Source: Mesostigma viride (Eukaryota; Streptophyta; Mesostigmatophyceae; Mesostigmatales; Mesostigmataceae). From it: a stretch of DNA of 64,000 bases. Position 1 is the first letter of the stretch. Each line of letters starts with the position of its first letter. Location: NCBI GenBank assembly GCA_009746045.1, contig RPFO01000976.1, positions 124,001-188,000 on the forward strand, in the 5' to 3' direction. Below the pieces are notes generated by a model. The model saw only the letters and a program-made list of their open reading frames with translations. It made no database searches and was not told the DNA's origin. Positions 10,701 through 21,657 of the stretch are shown here, one piece after another. The translations under genes were made by a program, and so were the position numbers.

Positions 10701-13700
10701 GTAGTAGCGAGCTGGCCACCAGTCATGCGTGCGCAGGGGACGGGTGTGTGGCCACAGCCAAGGGCTGTTCAGGAAGGGCCAGCATCAGCGGGGTGGCAAG
10801 TGCCAAGTGGCGCGGTGTTGGGGCAGGCCACTGCAATGGGGCCAATGGTAATGGGTGGGCAGGCGGGGCAGGGAATTGTGGTGTGGCCACAGGCGGTGAG
10901 CGTGCAGCAAGGGCAGGTGGATGCAGCGAGGCAACCGGCCAACGGCACGGCCTGGGGGCAAACAACAGCGATGGCACAATCGGTTGCGGACGTGCATGCG
11001 GGTGTGGTATGGCCACAAGCAGCGGGTGTGGAGCTTAGGTCGGGGTCATTGGGTACTGGTCCAGGGGGAGCGCAGGCGGCAACGGTGTGGCACCCGGCAA
11101 CTCATACGCAGGCTGGCCAGGCTGCAGTGGAATTTCCACAAGTGGTTGGCGCAGTGGGTGATCAGGCCACAGCAGTGGGTGCGCAGCCATGGCAGGAGCA
11201 TGTGGGCAATACTGTCGGTCTGATGCCTACGGAGTTGGCGCCATCCATGAGTTTGAAGCGCGTTCGTTCCTCGACGGCAAGCACGCCTGTCGTGGGAGCG
11301 AGCACAAGGCGGGCTGATAAGGCAGTGGCTGTGGTTGGTGCGTCATCAACTGCGGCGGGTGCTTCCCAGATCGTGGTGAGTTTATAAAACATTCTGTCAT
11401 GTAGGTGGTGTTGTCATCTTTCGAAATTACGTGACCCCCTCGACTCTGCTGGCAAATATTTTCTATGTCTTCACTAGTGTTGTTTTGATTGATTTGCGAT
11501 TTTTTTAAATTTAATAGCGGTTGTCCTTTTGATGCATTTAACCGTGAATGCCGTATTTGTGTGTGTTTCTGCTGCGATCACTTGTGTGCAGGTGGATGTC
11601 AGTGGATTCACGTCTCCCTTCGAGTATGCTGCCGCTGCAAAGACTGGTCATCCGAATGCTTGGGAGCGCATTGCTCGTGTACAATTTCTTGAGCAGGCGT
11701 TGGAGGACAACTCTGATGAATTCGAGGATGAGGATGTGCGCACTGCTGTAAGTTTGTTGTTCTGTCTTATGTTGTGTGTTTTTGTTTTTGATGGCGGATG
11801 TATGTTGTAGTTGATTTTCCCCTGACAAAAATGTTTGTCATTTTTTTGGTGTGATTATCTTTTGGGTGTTGTTGCGCAGTTGAACGCGCTGAAGCGATAC
11901 TCGGTGGAATCTAAGAAAAGATTTTACCGATTGTCTTTGGACGCACAGCTTCGTCTGCAAGAAAAGAGCCGGGACGCTGGGCATAACGATGCTACGGTGG
12001 TCCCTTGTGGGCACGTTCCTCAACGCGTGGTGGATCAGCGGACACGTAGTGTTGGTGGTACTTCAGCGACGCGGTCAATGGAATCGCTGGGTGTTGCACC
12101 GGCATCAGAGCGTGCTCCACTAAGGCGTGAACCCGTTGGAAAAGGACAGTCGGGCTCGGGTGGACAGGCCAGAGATGATGTGCGTGAATGTGTGCTGGGC
12201 GATTCCAGCAAGGTCGCTGCTGCAGTGGAGGTGCAAGGGTCCGTTGATAAAAGGGCGCGACATGAAGTATCTGGGAGTGATGGACATGATGCAGCTGGCC
12301 TTCGCCCTGGACCTCAGGTTTGTATGCTTGATTGATTTGGGGGGGCGGGCTGCATTTCAAAACCTTATTTTTTACATGTGTGGTTTGTATGGTTGCCTTT
12401 TTTTGGTGTTGCATTTCTTATGTGTGTTCAGATATTGTATTGAGAAGAGTATGACTCGCTGTGATTTATTGTATGACTGCAGGTGTGCTTGCGGCGCTTT
12501 AAGTCTGGTGATGAGTACGTGAACTTTGCGAGCACTTCATCTCGGAGTCGGATCATGGCTGAAGATGAGAAGATTGCGCTCTTTGACTCGCTGTTGGCAG
12601 AACTTCAGAGTGGTGGACGCTCTTTCGAGGATGCTGTAAGTGATTTTTGGCAAGTAAAATATTTCTTGGAATGTCTGCATTTTATGGTCTGCTGTGGGAA
12701 AGTACATTTTACGACTGTCCGTCTGGTTTCAATTCTATTGCATATGTCCCTACCTCTTCCCTGTTCAACCCCAGGCGAAGAAACTCGAGCGGATGCTAGA
12801 CAAGCGCTGTAACAAGCTCATTTCACAAGCGGCTCAGGCGGATGTTGCGGTGGTATGTCATTATTGCGCTTTCTTTCTTTTTTTTTTTTCCAAGTTCCAC
12901 TTTTTCGATGCATGCATTAAAATAATTATAATAGTAATTGAACTATTTTTGTCATTTTTTCTTTTCTGTTCTTGTTTGTCAATCCTACGCAGGTGCGCGG
13001 TGCCATTTAATGGTCCTGGGGCTTACGAGCAGCTCGCTCAAGGTTTTTGTCGTGACACGTCATCATGCGTTTCAGACCGTTTGGACAACCTGCGCGTGCT
13101 TGTCAACCAAGTTGCACGTGACGAGCGGCTTTCACTGCCAGAGAAGCGATCCTTGGTAAGATTTGGTTTTATTATGTTACTTTGAGGTGGAGCATGCGGC
13201 ATGGGTGTAAACCGTGGCATGCAGGCCAGGCAGCCACCTGCATGTCACATGATAAGTGGATGGATGGAAAGGAAGGGCACTGGAGGGACGCAGCCAGGCA
13301 GGGGGGCGGGCACGCGATAGGCGGGCAGGCGGGCAGGCAGGAGGCAAGGAACATGTCTTACAAGGTTCATGCGCGCACGCCTGTGCCACAAGTTGTGCGC
13401 CGGAGATCTTCCTGCTGCCCAGGTGGGTGGGACATGGGTACGGGCCCCACCCTTGGCTGCGTTTCTCGCTAGCGACGGTGCTCTGCTGCATGCATTAGGG
13501 GGGCGCTGCCATGCGTGCGTGGGTGTGGGGGGGGGCTGGCATGCGTACGTTGGTGAGGGGGGGGCTGGCATGCGTGCGTTGGTGAGGGGGGGGCTGGCAT
13601 GCATGCGTGGGTGTGGGGGTGGCTGGCATGCCTTCGTGGGTGTGGTGGGGAGCTGCCATGCATGCGTGGGTTTATGGGGGCGCTGGCATGCGTGCGTGGG

Positions 13701-15416
13701 TTCGTGGGGTGGCTGCCATGCGTGCGTGGGTGTCGGGGGTGGCTGGCATGCGTACGTTGGTGAGTGGGTTGGCTGGCATGCATCACCGTGTATTTTAGCA
13801 GCTAAAGTATGGACATGGCGTGAAAGATGATCATGGCTAAGCCTATGTTCATTACGTTAATATTCATTGAGTGGCAATCCTTTGCACATTCACAATTGTA
13901 TGGGCATAATTGTATGGGAATTTATTTTGTATTAAGTGATTTCTCCGTGACAACCATCAAGTGCAGCGGCCGTAGTGCGCATGACTGGCATAGCGACCTC
14001 GGCTGTCGCCATTTCTGTGCGGGGGGGAGGTCAGCACAGGCAATCGGGTAAAAGGGCAAGCTGAGCAGACTGCGATATACCATGCATTGAAAGTCCATGA
14101 CACTGTAGTAGGGCACGAGAGGCAGGGGATCTTGCAAGGGTATGCAGCACATGTAGGCTGGCGGGCGAGCAGAAAGGGGCAGTGAGAAGGCGTGAGAAAC
14201 TAGTTGAGGGTGCAAACTAGCAAGCGGGGACTCGGGTAAGCGATGAGGTGCGATAAGGTGTGTCACTGTCGGGGGAGCTGGCATGCGTGCGTGGGTTCGT
14301 GGGGGTGCTGGCATGCATGCGTGGGTGTGGCGGGAAGCTGCCATGCAGGCATGTGGGGCGGGGTGGGCTGCCATGCATGCGTGGGTGTTGGGGGGGGACG
14401 GCATGCATTCGTGGGTGTGGTGGGGAGCTGCCACGCATGCGTGGGTTTAGGGGGGGGCTGGCATGCGTGCCTGGGTTCGTGGGGTGGCTGCCATGCGTGC
14501 GTGGTGCGTGGGTGGGTGGGGGGGGCTTCCATGCATGCGTGGGTTGGCGTGGGGGTTGGCAAGGTGCGTGGGTGCCAAAATTTCCTGCACCACCCGTGTG
14601 GTGCGAAAGCTATGCCAAAAGTTTTCTGAACCACCCTTGTGGCGCGGGAGCTATGCACCACCCTTGTGGCGCGTGAGCTATGCCAAAACTTTCTTCACTG
14701 CCCTTGTGGCGCGGAAGCTATGCCTAAATTTTCTGCACCACCCTTGTGGCGCGGAAGCTATGCCAAGAATTTTCTGCACCACCCTTGTGGCGCGGGAGCT
14801 ATGCCAAAATTTTCTGCACCACCCTTGGGGCGCGTAAGCTATGCCAAAACTTTCTTCACTGCCCTTGTATCGCGGAAGCTCTGCCAAAATTTTCTGCGCT
14901 ATCCTTGTGGCGCGGGAGCTATGCCAAAATTTTCTTCGCTACCCTTGTGGCGCGGGAGTGATGCCAAGGCCCATGCTGCTGGGTTACCGTTTTGCACTCT
15001 CTAAGAAGAAATAGTGATTGAGTTTAGTTTGGTTGTATAAAATTGGTACAATTTGTTGTCTCTTTTTTCATTCAGTAGTAGTGTATAATCTATTTATTAC
15101 GATGTCTGTTCTTTGTTTGCAATTTTCGCTCTGTGGACCTGTATGTTTTCTTCTTTTTTGGGGGGAATTGCAGGTGAGAAAGTTCATGTGCCTGAGCAAT
15201 GAGCTGAAGGCAGAACAAAACAACGACGATGCAGTCATGAACGATGTCGCGGACGAAAGTGCCGCTGATGCGTCGGCAGCCGCAGCTGTAGAACACCTGG
15301 AGTTGAAGAAGACTCACGTACGTGCGGGTAAGCGGGGGGTAACCCCTGCTGTCATTGTCCGTCAACCTGGAATGATGCAGAGTCACCAATCCACGGATGC
15401 AGGTGTAGTGTTCTAA
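7760..15416 (+). CDS. gene A: 11-exon gene, 832-codon protein of unknown function
   Basis: Exons: 7760-7828, 7995-8162, 8325-8393, 9311-9493, 10557-11375, 11592-11747, 11880-12317, 12483-12635, 12775-12852, 13033-13155, 15174-15416. Every exon is a multiple of three and every intron is phase 0 GT-AG. The start is the first ATG after an in-frame TAA. Residues 1-23 (MANAAFRMRRWTLYLI...) have a short hydrophobic end. Residues 24-163 are globular-looking (ESYHYVEQAWLYQGD; LNWLALSPPDGFCDN; TRFLAGMLEARRLRQVYQL). Residues 164-436 (exon 5) are Gly/Ala/Gln/Val-rich with degenerate repeats built on VWPQ near residues 227, 272 and 314, then a basic patch (LKRVRSS, about 397). Exon 6 ends acidic (EDNSDEFEDED). 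Exons 7-10 look helical and charged (SVESKKRFYRLSLDAQLRLQ; AKKLERMLDKRCNKL). Exon 11 has an Asp/Ala-rich stretch. A nuclear protein is a guess. For exon 10 the earlier acceptor at 12992 gives an immediate stop, so 13032 (or 13029) is preferred. No homologous family is recognised. Confidence 0.7.
8506..9257. repeat. 185-bp tandem repeat in gene A intron 3
   Basis: The phrase CAAATGATGGACCTGCAC recurs at 8507, 8692, 8877, 9062 and 9247, exactly 185 bases apart. Units 2 and 4 (after 8691 and 9061) match each other better than their neighbours (GCCGACATGATGGGATAG versus GCCCACATGATGGGCTAG), giving a 370-bp higher-order dimer. It shares CAAGTTTCAGGCCAAT with the 191-bp repeat at 45.5 and 58.2 kb. 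Confidence 0.95.
9555..10425. repeat. GGCATGCGTGCGTGGGTG minisatellite in gene A intron 4
   Basis: About 29-35 bp units built as GGCTGGCATGCGTGCGTGGG plus TGTGGGGG. Each unit combines an alternating purine-pyrimidine stretch (GCATGCGTGCGTG) with a G-run. Long frames rich in His-Ala-Cys-Val-Gly or Pro-Thr-His-Ala on the two strands are artefacts of the repeat. Flanked by exon 4 (ends 9493) and exon 5 (starts 10557). Confidence 0.95.
13497..13785. repeat. GGCATGCGTG minisatellite, gene A intron 10 (first block)
   Basis: About nine units of the intron 4 minisatellite. Preceded by about 300 bases (13156-13496) of intron with G/C-rich GGGCGGGCAGGCAGG sequence and no gene. Ends near TGGCATGCATCACC. 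Confidence 0.92.
13786..14267. other. intron 10 interior, no gene seen
   Basis: Unique AT-richer DNA between two minisatellite blocks. ORFs on both strands are short and unconvincing. No splice-flanked exon in the gene A reading frame is visible. Confidence 0.5.
14268..14570. repeat. GGCATGCGTG minisatellite, gene A intron 10 (second block)
   Basis: About nine units, including the variants TGCCATGCAGGCATGTGGGGC and GCGTGGTGCGTGGGTGGG, abutting the 40-bp repeat downstream. Confidence 0.9.
14581..14985. repeat. 40-bp tandem repeat in gene A intron 10
   Basis: Core CCCTTGTGGCGCGGGAGC followed by TATGCCAAAATTTTCTGCAC. Units begin at 14593, 14634, 14661, 14701, 14741, 14782, 14822, 14862, 14902 and 14942, spaced 40-41 bp except one 27-bp unit. 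A unit variant with ACTTTCTTCACTG recurs 160 bp apart (about 14688 and 14848), which suggests a four-unit higher-order period. It is not a CRISPR: there are no unique spacers and it is eukaryotic intronic DNA. Confidence 0.95.
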
Positions 15417-15466
15417 CGTCCACGCGTTGGGGGCAGGCTCGAGCAAGCTGCACAACAGGTGAATGC

Positions 15467-15691
15467 GTGGTAGCACGTCGTACGAACCGTGAATCGAATG
15501 TAGCTTTTCCCTCGCCGACTGTAGAGAAGACGAAAACAGAGCTCGCTCACCGCGCGCGGCGTGCTCGCACAGCACCATTTCACAGTTACGTAACAAACTG
15601 TCGTCATCCCCCATTTCAAATCGAGAATCTGCACGCAAAAGATGCAGCACACACAGTTGGCTTCAGGATACAATGCTTTCCTCAACCCTGA
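15467..15691 (+). CDS. possible coding segment just 3' of gene A
   Basis: An open frame of 74 codons (from GTG) with protein-like composition, VEKTKTELAHRARRARTAPF and PPFQIENLHAKDAAH, ending at TGA. It starts 50 bases after the gene A stop and has no ATG of its own. CAG dinucleotide contexts near 15436 and 15459 could act as acceptors. It may therefore be an alternative last exon of gene A, or 3' UTR that happens to be open. A 186-codon antisense ORF (15090-15650) overlaps gene A exon 11 and is rejected. Confidence 0.25.
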   Translation: MVARRTNRESNVAFPSPTVEKTKTELAHRARRARTAPFHSYVTNCRHPPFQIENLHAKDAAHTVGFRIQCFPQP

Positions 15692-15818
15692 TCGGGAAGT
15701 CTTTATGAAAAAAGCCGACCGACGTTAGATAGCAAACGCAATGTAGTCATACAAGCAATTGACAACTGCCTGAGACAGTCCGTCAACTACACTTGCATCG
15801 GTTCGTGTCCTTTGTTAC

Positions 15819-16103
15819 TTGCTCCTTCCCCTTGCCGGCGTTCCCGACGGAAGCCATTTGCGGCACACCACTAGACGAAGCCAGGCGACAATGCCCCAGA
15901 AAATGTACGCCTCGAAGTGCCGGTCGACCGCCAGTCCAAACGGTTTTATACCCACCACACCACCGTCAGTCACCTCGGACAACGTAGTTTCTCATGAACA
16001 AGGTCATTACCAAAATGACGTAGCTTCTCATGAACAAGGACATTACCAAAAAATTATCGACAACCTGCTAAGGCAGTCCCATCAGCCGCAGCTTACCAGG
16101 TAA
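15819..16103 (+). CDS. possible short ORF with internal 12-residue repeat
   Basis: Open frame of about 94 codons, with first ATG at about 15891 (MPQKMYASKCR). It contains a 36-nt tandem duplication (15984-16055) encoding VSHEQGHYQND then ASHEQGHYQKI. The two copies differ at a few bases and keep SHEQGHYQ. It ends in TAA at 16103. It is not recognised and has no splice evidence. It could be a fragment of a gene cut by unit 3, which begins about 170 bases downstream. Confidence 0.25.
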   Translation: MLLPLAGVPDGSHLRHTTRRSQATMPQKMYASKCRSTASPNGFIPTTPPSVTSDNVVSHEQGHYQNDVASHEQGHYQKIIDNLLRQSHQPQLTR

Positions 16104-16226
16104 CGTGCGTGTGTGCAACTCGCCCGTTGAAACTCATGAACGCTATGGCAGGCTTATGGTTGTAAATTTGGAACAAATTCTGTGGACAGATTTTATCCGG
16201 TATTCGTATGTCTTTTCTCACGTGTT

Positions 16227-16276
16227 GTAGTTAGTTAGCTAGTTAGTTAGTTAGCTAGTTAGTTAGTTAGTGTTAG
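16227..16276. repeat. short (TTAG)n array with GCTA variants
   Basis: TTAGTTAGCTAGTTAGTTAG-type tetranucleotides at the exact border between the unique DNA 3' of gene A and macrosatellite unit 3. It is a simple repeat marking a junction. It is not a canonical telomere sequence. Confidence 0.9.
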
Positions 16277-18600
16277 TGCTGAATTCAGCCGAAGGCGCGC
16301 AATTTTGCGGAAGAGTAGACGAACCGTACCAAAATTTAGTACGATTAAATTCCCATGCAATTTTCGTGCCGAACGTGTTCAGACGGGGAGCGTGGCAAAA
16401 AACGGCTCGAAACTCTGAAAAGCAGGGGGCTCAGCCCAAAAAACGGCCGTACGTAACCGAAATTTTCTGGCTCCCGCTGGCCCCCCCGCCTCGGCGCCCT
16501 CGGCCACTGCCCCTTCGCACTGCGCACCCCGCGTGGCGCCGGCGTTCCCGAGGACGCACCCCGCGGGTGTACGCGCCAATCGCCCGCTCAGGCGCCAAAA
16601 AGTCCGGGCCCCGAAGGGGCCCCCAACTTGTCAACTACTATATTACGATCGTGTTGCGCAAGGGAGAAACCCGAACAACCTGACATCGCCGCGGGCGCCG
16701 TACCGTACGGCCTGATCGCACCCCCACGAACGCCTACTATTCCTGAAATCCTGCGGAGCCGCCAGTAACGGCCCGTAACCGTGGGCCTGAACGTCGTCAC
16801 ACCCGCGTAAGATCGAGTGTCACCAATCCTGAACAGAAACTGACGTCAGCTCAATTCAGCAAAATGCGCGAGAAATTGCGGGGGGCATATACGGCTGGGG
16901 GGAAGAGTTTGCGCTGGGGGTTTTCGACCAAAATATCCTAGTTGATTTACTAAGGGTTCAGACTGAACGGGAAATTTCGAGTGTTCAGACTGAACGAAAA
17001 TTTAGTTCGAACACAATTCTGAACGGTTTTTTTGTTAAATTTTCGGTTCGGCCTACTTCCCACGCAATTTTCGTGCCAATTTTTGCGAGATGACACAACT
17101 GAACGTGTTCAGACGTGGAGCGTGGAAAAAAACGGCTCGAAACTGTGAAAAGCAGGGGGCTCCGCATAAAAAACGGCCGTACGAAACATAAATTTTTGGG
17201 CTCCCGCTGGCCCCCCCACCTCCGACCCTGAAGAAAATAAGGACTTGAGGTATTCAGGCTGGGGAAAGTTGGACCGGTCGAACCGTACCAAATTTTAGTT
17301 CGCATGCAGGGCGGGGCGAGCGTCGCGTCGAACGCACCAGGCTGGGCAGTGGCAATGGGTGAAGTGAACGTGAATAACAAAAGCGGCATGGTCGGGGCAA
17401 AAAATTTTAATGAAACAAAGCGACGTGCTGCGGAAGCAACCATAGTTGTTGCTGGATGGCGATGGCGGGCGACGTAGCATGTGAAATCGGGATGGGGAAT
17501 GAGAATTCATGGCTTTCAAAATTTTGTATTGGAAGAGTACGTAGGAAACTTTCTGAGCTGGCGGGGCGTCAACCCCGTGCAACCTGCGTGGGAGAGGTCC
17601 GTGTCGCTATGGCATTTGCTGTATAATAGCCAGCGACCTGGAAATTGAACGTCGTCATCAGATTGTTTTGTTTCAGTGTCGTCATTCTTCAGTTTTACGT
17701 ATTTCACGCCTTGTAAAATCAGTTTTGCTGTTCATGGAAGACGTGGGATGGGGCAAACGAATGTCTGGTGTCACCATAGACAGTTGCGATTGAGCGCTGG
17801 ATTGCTTGGCACGGGACGAACGCTGGCGCTGGCAATTTGTGTCAAAGATGTGGTCAATGTATCTGCTTTTATCAAATGTGATTTACGTTTACCGTAATCT
17901 TATGCAATTTCCTTTTTTCCAGACGAATTTTCTTGGTCGCAGCGTGCACATACCGGACCAAGAGTCTGTCTTCCATTGTCGTATCCGTGGGGTGCGTCCT
18001 CTTCATTCTCCTTGGGAATGTCATCGCCACGTTATCCGTGTTGCTTTCTTCTGGAACAGGCTGGGCAGGGAAAGCCCATGATTGCTCATGGATGATTTCT
18101 CATGCACCAATTTTGGGAGTCGTTGACTGCTGTGCTTCCTGACGTTGATGGTGGTTTTGCGTGTGATAAGCTGCCTTGCTTTGCACGTGAGTTTTCACTG
18201 GGCTATATGGGTGAAGGTGAGCAACTAGGGGTGTGTCATGCTGTGCTATATTGCTTCCATCCAGCATATCCAAAGTTAGACTTGCTCTAATGGCTGTGCA
18301 ATATTTGTGTTGTGCAGATTTTTACTGGGCTGAAGCCAAATTCACGCATGGGTAGACAGTTTGCTGCACGTGAATTTTGACTGGGCTGTACGTGCAGGTG
18401 GGCAACCATGTGTTGTGCCATATTTTTCTACATGGATTCATCATACTTGCTGTCAAACGTAGGCCCCATTCGCTTGCACACTGAATTTTGCTTTGCTGGC
18501 TGTGTAATTTTGATGTCTCATTGTGCAGGCGTGCCCGCTACCTGATCAACCAGGTGTGCTTTGCATTGTGCCAGCGGGGCCATGTTTGTTTCCTTTGCAC
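16276..18600 (+). repeat. macrosatellite unit 3 (5'-truncated)
   Basis: Enters the unit just before cassette 1 (16371) and lacks the (CAGC)n array, ORF C and spacer. It then continues through the GC block, GTTCAG motifs, cassette 2 (17099) and ORF B (17923-18142). From about 16470 it is nearly identical, at an offset of about 5.4 kb, to unit 4. It also matches the part of unit 9 after 39720. Confidence 0.9.
17923..18142 (+). CDS. ORF B copy 2
   Basis: Same 72-codon frame and acceptor as copy 1. Differs by silent changes (ACA for ACG, CTT for CTG, ATC for ATT), and the protein is identical. Confidence 0.42.
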
Positions 18601-19039
18601 GTGTAGACAGGCAGGCTGGCAGGGGACATGGGGTAGAGGCTTAGGGCGTGGGGTATGTGGAATGGGTCAGGCAGCCAGCCAGCCAGCCAGCCAGCCAGCA
18701 AGGCAGCCACATGCACGAGATGTGATTATTGGCAAGCCAGCCAGCGGGGGCACCACAGGGAGGAGGGCATGGGGACAGGGGGAAGGGGGGAGGGGGCGGG
18801 GGGCAGGGTCCAGGCGGCAGGGGGCAGGGGGAGCCTTTCTGAAGCTATGAGTCACAGGTCATGGGGACTGGGGCATGGGGCAGGCCCTCAGCCACCTGCA
18901 CGTGATGTGGTCAGAGGCAAGACACAAGCAAGGGCACAGTGGGCAGGTGGGACGGGGCAGGGGACCTGGGGCACGAGCCATGAAACTTGGGGACATGGGG
19001 CACGAGGCTTGGGGCGTGGGGTATGTGGCATGGGTCAGG

Positions 19040-19250
<211 letters not shown>

Positions 19251-19284
19251 GCAGCCACATGCACGAGATGTGATTATTGGCAAG

Positions 19285-21657
19285 CCAGCCAGCGGGGGCA
19301 CCACAGGGAGGGGACAGGGGGAAGGGGGAGGGGGCGGGGGGCAGGGTACAGTCGGCAGGGGGCAGGGGGAGCCTTTCTGAAGCTATGAGTCACAGGTCGT
19401 GGGGACTGGGGCATGGGGCAGGCCCTCAGCCACCTGCACGTGATGTGGTCAGAGGCAAGTCACAAGCAGGGGCACAGTGGGCAGGTGGGACGGGGCAGGG
19501 GACCTGGGGCACGAGCCATGAAACTTGGGGCATGGGGAGTGGGGCGTTGGGCAGGCAGGTAGGGGTGGTACACACGCACATGCCCTGCCATGCCCTGCGA
19601 TCCCGCAAAAGGGCACCGTGGGGTCTTGTGGGTTGTCACACGTTGTTATGGGGTGCATATTTGCAGGGACATGAAGATGGGTGACCGCGCCGTAACCGAG
19701 ACGTGTGTGGTGGCAACATGCCGCCTGGATACCAGCTGGCCTTGCTTCGTTAGCTACATTTATGGCTGCATGTGATGGCGTGCCCTTCCCGTTGTCACAG
19801 TGGTCACAGTGATGGCCTGTGGTTGCCCCATACTGGTGGTGGTTATAAAGAAGTTAGCGAATACAAAACTTTCTTTCTTAAGGTGATTTTGAAGTGGGCA
19901 TGAGCGATCGTGCACATGCTAACATTTGATGGCCATTCCATGGTGAAGTTGGGAATTGGATGGGATTGTTTGATAAAGATGCGGTGGTGTGTCTTAAAAT
20001 GAGCTGTGCTAATCTCATTATGAAGTGCTCAAGACAACTCATTATAATAAATCAGAGTTGGAACAAACATTGTCTGCATCATGCCCCAACTTGAACTCTA
20101 CATGAAGTGTGACACCTATGCTACGTGTGTTGCGGGCTAGCTGTGTCAGCAAACAATTTTAGCTTTTAGCCCTCAAATCGTGTCCAACTCGCGCCTCACA
20201 ATAAGAGCCAGTTGCACCTAGCATGGTAATGTCCACAAACTAACCTAAAACAGTTTAGTGTCCATACTGGGACCAAAGCACACTCATATAGGGACTTTGG
20301 TCTGGCAGGCCCCCAGCGGCTTGGCCGGCCAGGGTGGCATATTGTGACCTGGCCTGGCCCCAAGGGCATTCCCAAAAGGGTAGGGAAACATGCCACGAAC
20401 TACACCCAGATGTTGCTGGATGACCTACTCATCCCAGCCATAACTCATAAAAAATGCCTACAATATTTGGCCAGCCAGCGGGGGCACCACAGGGAGGGGA
20501 CAGGGGGAAGGGGGGAGGGGGCGGGGGGCAGGGTACAGTCGGCAGGGGGCAGGGGGAGCCTTTCTGAAGCTATGAGTCACAGGTCGTGGGGACTGGGGCA
20601 TGGGGCAGGCCCTCAGCCACCTGCACGTGATGTGGTCAGAGGCAAGTCACAAGCAGGGGCACAGTGGGCAGGTGGGACGGGGCAGGGGACCTGGGGCACG
20701 AGCCATGAAACTTGGGGCATGGGGAGTGGGGCGTTGGGCAGGCAGGTAGGGGTGGTACACACGCACATGCCCTGCCATGCCCTGCGATCCCGCAAAAGGG
20801 CACCGTGGGGTCTTGTGGGTTGTCACACGTTGTTATGGGGTGCATATTTGCAGGGACATGAAGATGGGTGACCGCGCCGTAACCGAGACGTGTGTGGTGG
20901 CAACATGCCGCCTGGATACCAGCTGGCCTTGCTTCGTTAGCTACATTTATGGCTGCATGTGATGGCGTGCCCTTCCCGTTGTCACAGTGGTCACAGTGAT
21001 GGCCTGTGGTTGCCCCATACTGGTGGTGGTTATAAAGAAGTTAGCGAATACAAAACTTTCTTTCTTAAGGTGATTTTGAAGTGGGCATGAGCGATCGTGC
21101 ACATGCTAACATTTGATGGCCATTCCATGGTGAAGTTGGGAATTGGATGGGATTGTTTGATAAAGATGCGGTGGTGTGTCTTAAAATGAGCTGTGCTAAT
21201 CTCATTATGAAGTGCTCAAGACAACTCATTATAATAAATCAGAGTTGGAACAAACATTGTCTGCATCATGCCCCAACTTGAACTCTACATGAAGTGTGAC
21301 ACCTATGCTACGTGTGTTGCGGGCTAGCTGTGTCAGCAAACAATTTTAGCTTTTAGCCCTCAAATCGTGTCCAACTCGCGCCTCACAATAAGAGCCAGTT
21401 GCACCTAGCATGGTAATGTCCACAAACTAACCTAAAACAGTTTAGTGTCCATACTGGGACCAAAGCACACTCATATAGGGACTTTGGTCTGGCAGGCCCC
21501 CAGCGGCTTGGCCGGCCAGGGTGGCATATTGTGACCTGGCCTGGCCCCAAGGGCATTCCCAAAAGGGTAGGGAAACATGCCACGAACTACACCCAGATGT
21601 TGCTGGATGACCTACTCATCCCAGCCATAACTCATAAAAAATGCCTACAATATTTGG
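19285..21657 (+). repeat. 1.19-kb direct tandem duplication
   Basis: 19285-20470 is repeated as 20471-21657, shifted 1186-1187 bases. The one-base change is in a G-run. The junction joins CTACAATATTTGG (spacer end) directly to CCAGCCAGCGGGGGCACC (start of the post-array flank). The sharing of GG/CCAG suggests short-homology recombination. The copies look identical otherwise. Confidence 0.95.

Noticed and set aside
14581-14985. CRISPR-like array
   Set aside because: Units are contiguous with no unique spacers and lie in a eukaryotic intron.
15090-15650. 186-codon minus-strand ORF
   Set aside because: Antisense to gene A exon 11 and its intron, with no recognisable motif. The plus-strand exon fits the splice and phase pattern.
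16227-16276. Telomeric repeat
   Set aside because: TTAG with GCTA variants, only about 50 bp, internal, and not a known telomere unit for plants, algae or fungi.
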